Positions 55,246 through 64,000 of a stretch of 64,000 nt of DNA are shown in pieces. This stretch comes from Dichetophora obliterata. Taxonomy: Eukaryota > Arthropoda > Insecta > Diptera > Sciomyzidae. Numbering within the stretch: the first letter of the stretch is position 1; each line of letters begins with the position of its first letter. The stretch spans positions 127,533,420 to 127,597,419 of the forward strand of contig OY986438.1 in NCBI GenBank assembly GCA_963920525.1. Direction: 5' to 3'. A program made the position numbers and the translations under genes. Under the pieces are notes generated by a model. The model was not told where the DNA came from and did not search any database. It saw only the letters and a list, made by a program, of their open reading frames with translations.

Positions 55246-56171
55246 TTAAGAATATCATTAAAAGTAATTATATGGGATGAGATGGCCGTCAATCTAACTT
55301 AGCGTGAAACAAACGATCAGCCAAGCATTCAACGATTTACTACGTTCACGCTAATAAAAAGGTAATGTTCCACATAAAAATATAAGTATGAAATAGTTCA
55401 TTTAATTTTGTTTAATCCTATAGATGCCTGTCATTCAAAGTATGCTAACTCGACCGATATTGACATAAATAAAGTTTGTCAACAACACATTCTTCACGCT
55501 AGAGACAGGGTACAGAAGAAGCAAAAAGCTGAGCCAAAAAATAAAAAAAAATTCTTGCTTATTTTTAATTATTAATTGAATTTAATATTTATTTTTTTTA
55601 TGAATGTATCTCTTGAACAGAATTAAATATCATAAAATATAAAAACAAAAAAAAATAAAACACTTTTATATATTGCATTTTTAACTTTAACGAGGTGACT
55701 ACAAAGTGCCTTCTAATAGGAACTAAAAGGTGACTTCTAAAAGACACTCATAAGTAACTTCGACAAGTCACTAATGCGTGGCTTTCAGAAGTAACGCAGG
55801 CGGGGAACAACTTCTCAATACGAAAGTGACTCCCAAAATGAAAAAAAGATATCGCACGCGTTGAATTGTAAATTCTTCAAGTCACTTTTAAGTGACTTCT
55901 GCGATAGAAAATGTTGGCAGGGTAGTGATCGATTTATGCATAGCAAAAAAACCAGTCATTGTATATATTTTTCTCTTAATGACCGACACACACAAAGACA
56001 ATTTTGCAAACACCACTTGTTCATGTTGGAAAAAATGTCTTTGTTTTGATTTTCACAAAGGCCTGAATTCTCCAACATGAACATTTTGACGCAAACTTTA
56101 GTGTAAAACTGAAACACAGATAATTGTTGAGATCGATCTTTGTTTGAGTTTGTGACACACCAGCAAATAAT

Positions 56172-56554
56172 GGCCGCATTCAGCGCAGACAACAGTTGGC
56201 AACTGTTGTGTGAAAACTCGCTGAATGATCGAATTTTGGGAGCGCTAACTAAAACTGATCAGGCAGCGGACGCCATTTAATCGAGCGAACAAATTCTATG
56301 CTACATGAACACAACTGTTTGATTAACTGTCAGATGCTGCTACTGACGCTGTTAAATTAATAAACACAAAAAAAACGTAGCAAATTTAAGTGAGAAACCT
56401 TTGCAATTGACTTAAATTTACATAAAAATTAAATATAATTAAATTGAATTTAAGTTCTGACGTTTAGAGTAGCAACACATTCAGAGAAAATCATCGTGAA
56501 CCAAGGTAGAGCTACCATTACAGTTCACAACAGTTGTCTGCGCTGAATGCGGCC
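56172..56554. mobile_element. ~383-bp MITE, TIR GGCCGCATTCAGCGCAGACA
   Basis: The left GGCCGCATTCAGCGCAGACA and ACAGTTG and the right CAACAGTTGTCTGCGCTGAATGCGGCC (matching blocks) pair perfectly over 27 bp. Flanks are TAA-T on the left and A-TTA on the right, consistent with a 3-bp TWA duplication of the Harbinger type. Copy A of the host repeat lacks the insertion. Confidence 0.85.
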
Positions 56555-56723
56555 ATTAAAACGAAGAATTCATGTTGGATGATCATCAACACGCCAACTC
56601 CGTTACAACACAAAAAGGAAATGAAAATAAAATTGTATGTTGTGTGCTTCAAATAGTGTTTATTTACATTTGTGTTGGAGATTTCTGTTACATGAGTGAA
56701 AATTTCTGAACCCTGGTTTTTAC

Positions 56724-57860
56724 TAAAACATTTAAAATTTTAGGCTCGAAGTACGTTCCGAACAATATTAATTGTTATAAACATTAATTTTTGCTAAATT
56801 TATGAATGTTTTTTATTATGATGAATCATAATAAAATCATTAAATAAGATTAAAACTTATATAGAAAATTTCAGAGCATTGTACTCATTTTTGTAGCATT
56901 CCACATAAAGTGATCTTACCGTTTTCATTAAGCATCTTTGCATTGGTGGTAGGCGTGGTTTTCATTTAGTTGTAATAAATAAAAAAATATAGTCATTTAA
57001 AAAAACCAATTCAATGATATATTTCGAACTCAAAAATATTCTCATTGTGAAAAATTATGATGAAAAAACTACACCAGTTCCACTATAGACAACTATCCCT
57101 TACAAATTTATTTATTTATTTATTTACGGGACATTCTTTTGCCAAAACGGACAACAAAAATACCAACCACCGCCAATCGCGCTGAAATGAATATGATAGT
57201 TTCTTAATACGTAAATTCAACATAAAAAATTATTTTTTTTTATTTTTACGATAATTATTTTTAATGGAGAATTAAAAAATATTTATTATAATTTTAATTA
57301 ATTGTAAAAACTTTTTTATAAAATAAAACTCAACTAAAGCTGGTTTCGTTCAGTCTTGAGTTTTTCTATAATAGTACCATCTACTGGTTTTACACTGCAA
57401 AAATATTGCACTATAAATATATATACTGTATGTATAACTAGCAAACACCCGTTGCTTCGCCTGCGATAAAAATATTAAATACCATGAAAAAATTTAAAAT
57501 ATTAAAATTAAATTATTTTATTGTGTCGTCAAAATAAAAAGTAATTGTTTTTGTTTAATAATGAAAAAATGGTATAAAAATTAAAGAATTACTTTATTTA
57601 ATTTGAATTACCTTCTTTAAACAGTAATTGTTATGGTGACATAAAGTTGCTTGCTTCACCAATTTAATGTTTTATATTGTTTTCACAAAACTTCCTAAAT
57701 ATTCAATTTGCGCTCAAAAAATACATAGTACATATCATTTATCTGTAAAAATTGCTTAATTTTGACGCAAAATTCAATAAACAGTTTCTATCATTAAAAA
57801 CCATACGCTACCACCCCCTTTTATTTTTTGGATAAAATTTCATTTTTGACAAAATTACTC
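56724..57860. other. Non-coding sequence with a Helentron-like phrase
   Basis: No gene. TAACTAGCAAACACCCGTTG followed by CTTCGCCTGCG at about 57436-57466 is a phrase common next to Helentron-like repeats and may mark an end of the element that includes the following tandem array. Confidence 0.4.
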
Positions 57861-57865
57861 ATCTA

Positions 57866-58255
57866 TATATAAAAAAAATGTTCGGATGCTTAAAACTCGA
57901 AAACGACTGGACCAAATTGGATACTTCCTTCTGCAGATTTGTTCGTAGTTACTACGCGAAGGTTTAGGAAAACAGAAAATGTTGCCACACTCCCTTTTAC
58001 CGCCCACAAATCAATAAAAACTCTACATTTAAGACGATTTTTGTCATGTTAGATTAAAAATTGGTAATTAAGTTCGTATGATAGCTATCGGTAATTATAC
58101 TAAAATTAGGCGTGGTCTACGCCTACTTTTAAGAAAAAAAAATACTTCGAAACTATAGGTCCGATTGAGCTGAAATTTGGCAGTGGATTTGTTTTGAGTA
58201 CGAGTCGGTTTAAGAAAAACATTGCCACACCCCCTTTTACCGCCCACAAATATAT
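57866..58255 (+). repeat. Helentron/DINE-like repeat, second copy
   Basis: Blocks match 3905-4340 in order: TGTTCGGATGCTTAAAACTC, GACCAAATTGGATACTTCCT, CCCTTTTACCGCCCACAAAT, AAGACGATTTTTGTCATGTT, GATAGCTATCGGTAATTATA, TAGGCGTGGTC, and CCGATTGAGCTGAAATTTGG. It passes directly into the tandem array, so both appear to be parts of one element. Confidence 0.65.
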
Positions 58256-59640
58256 AAAAAATTTGATATGCCGAATAGCTTTGGAATAGGTCGCACAGCG
58301 TCGGAACTCTATATTTGACCTCAATTTATACATGCAGTTTCATTGATTACTTTTGATGAACCAACGTTCATCAAAGGCAAGGGGCATAGCACCTCCCATA
58401 CAGCCCAAATTTGCGATATCGAACAAGGAGTTAGAGGCCGCACAGCTTTGTAATTCAGTATTCAACCTCAATAAACACATGCAGCTTTATTGATTTAATT
58501 TTATGGGCGTTAAACAATGGGGCGTGGCACCTCTCATACATCGCAAATTTGCTATATTGAATAACTTTGAAGTTATAGGTCGAACAGCGTCAAAATTCGG
58601 TATTCGAACTCAATTTGTACATGCAATTTCACTGATTACATTTATTGTCGTTTGACAAGGGGAGTGGAACCGACCATACAACCCAAATTTGTGCTGTCAA
58701 ATATCTTTGGAGATATAAATTGCACAGCGTCGGAATTCAGTATTCGACCTCAATGTACACATGCATTTTCATTGATTGCATTTTATGGGCATTTGTCAAG
58801 GGGTCGTGGCACCACCTATTAAACCCACATTTGCGGTTCGAATAGCTTTGAAGTTATAGGTCGCACAGCGTCAAAACTCAGTATCCCACCTCAATATATA
58901 AATCCAGTTTCAATAATTACATTTTATGGGCGTAGAACAAGGGGGAGTGGCGGCTCCCTTACAACCAAAATTTTTTCTATCGAATAGCTAATGAGTTATA
59001 AGTCGCACAGCGTCGGAATTCAGTATTCGACCTCAATGTACACATACAGTTTCATTGATTACATTTTTTGGACGTTTGTCAGGGGGCGTGGTACCTCCTA
59101 TTTATCCCAAAATTGCGATATCGAATAGCTTTAGAGTTATAGGTCGCACAGTTTAGATATTCAGTATTCGACCTCAATGCAGTTTTATTGATAACATTTT
59201 ATGGGTGTAGGACAAGAGGCAGTGATACCTCCTATACATTCCCAATTTGTGCTATCGTATAGCTTTGAAGTTATTAATCGCACAGCGTCGAAATTCAGTA
59301 TTCAACCTCAATGTACACATGATGTTTTATTGATAGAATTTTATGGGAATTTTTCGAGGGGGCGTGACACCCCCCATTTAACCCAAATTTTCGTGTTCGA
59401 ATAGCTTTGAAGTATTGGTCGCACAGCGTCAGAATTCAGTATTCGACCTAAATTTATAAATCCAGTTTTGCTCATTACATTTTATGGGAGTAGGACAAGG
59501 GGGAGTGTTAAAAGGAGTGTTAACTTTGAAGTTAAAGGTTGCACAGCCCCGGTATTAAGTATTCGACTTTAATTTACACATGCAGTTTCACTGATAACAT
59601 TTTATGGTCGCTTGACAAGGGAGTGTAGCAGCAACGAACC
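58255..59640 (+). repeat. ~141-bp tandem array, about 10 units
   Basis: The anchor GCACAGCGTCGGAATTCAGT and variants occur at about 58293, 58440, 58582, 58722, 58863, 59004, 59145, 59280, 59421 and 59541, giving spacings of 147, 142, 140, 141, 141, 141, 135, 141 and 120. Each unit also contains GTTTCATTGATTACATTTTA, GGGGCGTGGCACCTCC and GATATCGAATAGCTTTG-type text. Units are diverged. Short frames inside are not genes. Confidence 0.93.
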
Positions 59641-60689
59641 GGGTTTCAGGTAGTTACAATATAAAGTTCAAGGTCACCGGAAGGTAATAATAAAACTGTT
59701 TAAATTTTGAAAACTAGTTCCGAAAATCTTCACCAATTTTCGATTTCCAAAATTCAGAGTACTTAAACATACTTGTACTATATGCTAAAAAATTTCATTC
59801 TTGGTTCTTCAGAATTTTCAAAGACATGACTGTTTTTTTCCTGTATTTGGTAATTGCATTGTTCTATTTCAAATTTGTTTTTATAATTTTGTTCAACAAT
59901 TTTGCTGAACAAATAAATCTGAAAAAATCGTTTGAAATTACCTTAAAATCTTGTAAAAGCCACATATTTCTGGCCAGCTCTCATAATAATGGCACATTCC
60001 TCATACGTCATGTTGGTTATTGCACTTTATGCTGACTTTAACCCTCTAATTACTAACGTGGGTGGATTACACCCAGTAGCACTAATTTCAAAATTATTCA
60101 GAGCATAAAATTAGGAAATGAAATAAATAAAAAAACTAATAACTAGTAAAAAAAGGCTGAACTAATTTCGAATTTAAACATTTTTTAGATTTATGCACTT
60201 GAATTCTTATAACAGGCATGCTACACAGGCCAGTATACTGGCTCTGTAGTTCGAAAAACTCAATACATTCACACTTTTTTACAAATACACTCACACTGGA
60301 TTCACTTTCACGCCTCTTTCATCGCTACTAGCAACGAAATTTCAGAGCCAGTGGATTTTGATAGCAGCGGCCAGTGTATGTCACAAAGGAGGATATCAGT
60401 GTTGTTTTTAATTACTTTTGGTGGTTTTATTTCGGGTTTTCGTCGATTTCGTACAGGAAGCAACACTGATAGCTTGTTTATAATTAAAAGAAAAAAAAAC
60501 AACAAGTAAAGCACACGCAAACTGCAATAGCAGCGAGAACCTTCGCATTTGATGGAATTTTTTTAATGAACTTTAACGAGCATGTGTAGCACCTGTTGCT
60601 ACTAGCATGAAAGTTCGAAATTTTTCGAATCATTCGAACAGTACACGTATTCTTTCGCACTTTTACTGTCACAGGCCGACCTGTAACTG
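59641..60689. other. Non-coding sequence with short inverted repeats
   Basis: No gene. AGGCCAGTATACTGGCTCTG near 60228 and TTTCAGAGCCAGTGGATTTT near 60341 share inverted pieces. GTTCGAAATTTTTCGAATCA and ATTCGAAC near 60613-60640 form a local palindrome. Confidence 0.45.
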
Positions 60690-61784
60690 CACGCAGAGAA
60701 AAAACATAGTTGCAACAACCATGTTTTAAAAGGATCATAGTATGATTCGGATTATGATTGTTTCTAACATGTTCTTAAACATATAATATTTTCTTTGATC
60801 ATGATAAAATGATTACAACAACCATATTTCGAAAAGGAACTTTTTTGTAGGAACCAAAATATTATTGAAACAATCATTATTCTCTTAATGGGTCGAAAAT
60901 AGAATGATTGCAACAACTATATTATGAATTTATTTTTAGAATCCAGAATATTATTGAAACAAGAATTTATTTTTTTTTTTATTTTCATGCACTCCAATTT
61001 CCACAGCTATTAATTAAGATATATCCAGAAGTTTGCGATTGTCTGGGCTGAACAGAAATATTAATTGAATTGAAAAATTTGTTTGATAAAATTTTCTGTC
61101 CGAGCTGGGGTTTGAACCGCGGCTTTGTCGCTTACGAGCCACGCACACTACCAGTAGGCCACAGCCGCTACTACCGCTCGTCTGACTAATGCCATTCATA
61201 AACATGGTACATTAAGTGCATTGTCACAAAAATAGCAATATTTGTGATAAACAAAATATGGTTAGAATTGCGAAATATGTTTAAGGTAAAAATAAATATG
61301 TTTACTACAATTAAAGTCGAAAATGTCACTTTTCTGCGTGCTGTTTTTAGGATAATGCGATTTAAAACAAAACACAATAATTGAACAGTTGACAAACGAA
61401 ACAGCACATATCCAGGAATCGATTAAACTTATTGTGTCTGAATGAATTGAAAGTTTTTCCTGTATTTTCGTTTGCCAATAATCTAAGAATAGTTCAGACA
61501 AACATTCAAAATTCTAATATGTTTGTCTCTATAATAATATTCACATTTATCATGATTGACAGAACTACAACATTTTTGTTTCAACTAATAGTTGAGGCAA
61601 TCATAGTATGTTGACGATTTCAATGATTTTATGATTTCAACTATAATGTTATTTTTGGTAAAACCATTAGTAAATAATGACTTTATTAAGGCGAAAATGT
61701 GTGTTTGCAGAAATAATACAATAATTTTAGTAAAAAAATTATTATTGTAGTAATCATGTCTCAACCATGTCTTTTCTCTGCGTG
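60690..61784 (-). mobile_element. CACGCAGAGAAAA-TIR element with captured SINE, copy 2
   Basis: The same ends and internal order as 25171-26338 are present in reverse orientation, 1095 bp. TG lies on both sides (60688-60689 and 61785-61786). The SINE segment is at about 61015-61185 on the minus strand, with CGGTTCAAACCCCAGCTCGG again. Differences are small indels. The 73- and 79-residue minus-strand frames have homologues in copy 1 (25482-25842), but their conservation reflects repeat identity and not a demonstrated protein. Confidence 0.9.
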
Positions 61785-61786
61785 TG

Positions 61787-63457
61787 TGAGTTTCATTTAC
61801 AGCTATTTTTATGCGTTAGTAATCCAGGGTTAAACTAAATTTTTTGTAAAACCCACTGGGTCTATTTGTTCAGCAAAGTTGTTGGTCAGAATAAAAGGAA
61901 AAACTTTGTGAAAGAACGATGAAATTATCAAATGCAAGTAAAAAAGTGTGCACAAAAGCGCATAGTTTAGTCACTAATTTTTTATCATTACATCATTAAC
62001 AGTCATATCTTTGAAAATTACAAAAAAAACTTGGATTAATTTTTTTTTCATATATTAAAAGTATGTATCAATAAGCCGGATCTACCTGTATGGAGAAAAA
62101 AAAGACAGCCGCACACCGATAAGAAAGTAAGAGGGACTCTTAAAAACTATTTCGGCATCATTTTTTTTTTTTTTTTGATCGGAGAAATCCCCGTGCAGCG
62201 GTTTTGGTTCTTCTGAACCTCTTTTTTTGCCAAAAAAGCATGTTTTTGCATGTTAATTTTTTCTTTAAAATGCATACCCGAGATAAGCAAAATAATAAAG
62301 ATTACGATGGTATACAAATTTTAGCCAAAAAAAATTTTAATTTTTTTTTGTTACATACGTCATTTTCGGCAAGATGTTTTTTAAAACGCCTATAAAATAT
62401 GTATTTTCATGGTATTCACATGATTTTTTTAAGCTTATTGGAAAGGTATTGAAAGGATATTGATATGTATATCGTGTGATTTTTAAACATTTTTTCGATG
62501 CTTTTTTGAAGCAATATTTCGGGTGCTTTTTATGCCTTAGCACAAAAGTTTTCGTAAATCCTGAATTTTGTAATGGACAGTTGTACTTGTAGACAGTTTA
62601 CTGAAAAACGGTTGCCAGAATTTGATTTTGAGCACCCGAAACCTCATATAACCAAGTTTTGTCAAAATCGTACAGTAATTGTGGCGATTAATTACTAATT
62701 AAGCTGAAAAAACCCTTTGAATATTGACTTCTCATATTTTATATATTTTCATATAAATTCATATAATTTATTTGCCTTTATTTAATAAGGCACAATACGA
62801 ACTGTGTTGTTTTATAGTACAAAACTTAATAGTAAGTAACATTTGATATAATTAGAAAAAAAAAAACTTAAATTAAATTAACACTAACAGACCGTAATAA
62901 ATACTAACATTAATTAACATACAATAATAATTTTTTTTTTTATTTTTTTATTGAAGAAAAAAGGTAAAAAGAAAAAATTAAGAGAGAACAAGAAAAAAGT
63001 TAAAAAGAAAGATAATTAAAAATAATTAACAAGAAAAAGAGTTAGGAAGCTGTTCATTAATTTCTTAAATGTTTTCAAACAAACTAAATAAAAGTTAAAG
63101 ATTTCTAAGAATAAAATTATAAAACACAAGCTCATCTCTACATTTGTCTGCAGAAAAGTGTCTTAAAACATTTTTAAGCAATTCAGTACTTTTCACAATC
63201 CTATTACAGCTTACAGGGTTGCATGTTCAATGTAAACTGTAGGATTAACATGAATTTTCTCTTCTTCCTTAACTTAGTTATAAAAAAGCCTCGCTTTCTT
63301 TATTAAATCTCTCAGCATTTCAAATGCACAGCATCTAACTATACATAGATTAACTCATTCAGCCATTGATTGACAAACAATACCAAAATAAACCATGTTG
63401 TTAAGGAACCACTAAACGTAACGCCTTTTAAATGTATATCTTACCGCAATTTTCTAG
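61787..63457. other. AT-rich sequence, probably intron or upstream region of the lysozyme-like gene
   Basis: No other gene is visible. The last bases, TTACCGCAATTTTCTAG (63441-63457), are a good pyrimidine-tract and AG splice acceptor. The first exon, with the start codon and most of the signal peptide, must lie further upstream. I could not identify it in this window with confidence. Confidence 0.55.
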
Positions 63458-64000
63458 CTTTTGCTGTTCTTCCTGCCGCAAGCTACCCAGATGTGTCAAC
63501 ATCAATGTCAAAAGAAGATGAGACTGAATACAATAACAGCAACAACAGCAACCAAGATAGTGTGGAGTCATTATACAATGACTATGGTGAGGATTTCGTG
63601 GAGGATTTTGCAGGCAACATTACAATAGGATTAACAAATGTTGATGCCGATTCGGAGTCTGAATCTGTTTCAGATTCAGCGGAAGCCATAGAAGCTGGCA
63701 CGGATTTCCGCACCAGCTTTCTAAAACTCGAACAACTACAACAGGAACTCGTGCGCTGTTATGCAGCAAACAACAAAAGCGACAGCTTACCTACAGTAGA
63801 AGGCCACACCCTGCTGCCACCTTTCACGCCTTTGGTGACCGAGCTTTGTTTGCAATGCATGTGCGAAACGGCTACTGAATGCCGCTCGGTTGAATGTGGT
63901 GCCGGTGTTGCTTGTGGAATTTTTAGAATTTCATATAATTACTGGATTGATGCCGGACGGCCGAGATTGCAAGGTGTGGATGACAGTAAAAACATGACTG
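63458..64000 (+). CDS. i-type lysozyme/destabilase-like protein, partial internal exon
   Basis: This exon follows a splice acceptor (TTTTCTAG) and stays open to the window edge. The first residues, FAVLPAASYP, look like the end of a signal peptide. About 95 acidic, Ser/Asn-rich residues follow (SKEDETEYNNSNNSNQDS, DADSESESVSDSAEAIE), then LEQLQQELVRCYAANNKSD. The i-type lysozyme domain starts near 63844: CLQCMCETATECRSVECG, VACGIFRISYNYWIDAGRP, with the family's cysteine spacing and YW-x-D-A-G-x-P motif. The catalytic Glu position of active i-type lysozymes (in the C-x-E-S-G-C segment) is Ala here, and the loop that carries the catalytic Asp is shortened. It is thus probably a secreted non-muramidase member, as described for several insect proteins. 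Possible N-glycosylation sites are NNSN, GNITI and NNKSD. The C-terminal half lies beyond the window. Confidence 0.9.

Larger units (their letters stand above)
53774..55922. mobile_element. 2.15 kb element, TIR CCCTGCCAACATTTT, TA duplication
   Basis: The 15-bp ends CCCTGCCAACATTTT and AAAATGTTGGCAGGG are exact complements. TA flanks both ends (53772-53773, 55923-55924), and copy A of the host repeat shows a single TA at this point, so the duplication is proven by comparison. The right 230 bp hold many variants of AGTGACTT or its complement AAGTCACT. No transposase is evident. A second element (54334-55245) is nested inside. Confidence 0.9.
53718..56723 (-). repeat. Dispersed repeat R, copy B (with two nested insertions)
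   Basis: Its pieces 53718-53773, 55925-56171 and 56555-56723 are the reverse complement of copy A in order. The interruptions at 53774-55922 and about 56172-56554 are independent transposons. Junction comparison with copy A gives the empty target of the first as GACGGTAGTGATCG. Confidence 0.85.

Noticed and set aside
63251..63310. MNFLFFLNLVIKK as the first exon of the lysozyme-like gene
   Set aside because: No donor site in the correct phase to join the exon at 63458, and the peptide is too short to serve convincingly as a signal sequence.

Overview
The window is a very AT-rich, gene-poor, repeat-dense stretch of a eukaryotic genome. The i-type lysozyme exon at the right edge, the short 55-75 nt introns inferred in one transposase gene, and the mix of R1-like and RNase H-bearing LINEs, tRNA-derived SINEs, mariner, hAT and Harbinger-like elements point to an insect, most likely a higher dipteran. 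A tephritid-like fly is a guess. There is no bacterial or viral gene organisation.

Host genes are few. The only well-supported one is the 3'-open exon at 63458-64000, an i-type lysozyme/destabilase-like protein with a long acidic N-terminal extension and no visible catalytic Glu/Asp. A pair of small ORFs at 48456-48572 and 48629-48862 could be a bicistronic microprotein gene. A coding-like remnant (23534-26492) is split by two transposons. A tRNA-Asp(GUC)-like sequence lies at 420-490.

Left part (1-12.4 kb): tRNA-like gene, a 2.1 kb long-inverted-repeat element (1803-3896) with a nested hairpin, Helentron-like fragments with a ~141-bp tandem repeat (3905-4340 and 6080-6570), a 5'-truncated LINE tail with a 13-bp target duplication (4758-5097), a SINE (9985-10312), and a ~1.96 kb array of an 11-bp unit. 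Next, 12590-16107 is a transposon with ~510-bp terminal inverted repeats and a nearly intact, probably three-exon transposase gene.

Middle (16.9-40.4 kb): a 5.8 kb segment bounded by a perfect 20-bp inverted repeat, small TIR elements, a hAT-type element with a perfect 8-bp target duplication (23588-25017), a ~1.17 kb element that carries a SINE (25171-26338; inverted sister at 60690-61784), a mariner-like transposase pseudogene on the minus strand (about 27955-29160), several SINEs, and a second 5'-truncated RNase H-bearing LINE (35989-37796).

40.4-46.7 kb: the most striking unit. A full-length R1-type non-LTR retrotransposon with two intact overlapping ORFs sits inside a near-pure (CTATA)n pentanucleotide array, suggesting a microsatellite-specific, recently active element.

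Right part (47-61.8 kb): small TIR and foldback elements, including one with a truncated MADF-domain start and a three-copy palindromic family. A repeat pair (48978-49427 and 53718-56723) acts as a natural filled/empty-site experiment and exposes target duplications of nested elements. A Helentron-like region holds a ~10-unit 141-bp tandem array (57866-59640). The final 1.7 kb before the lysozyme exon is AT-rich, probably intron or upstream sequence.
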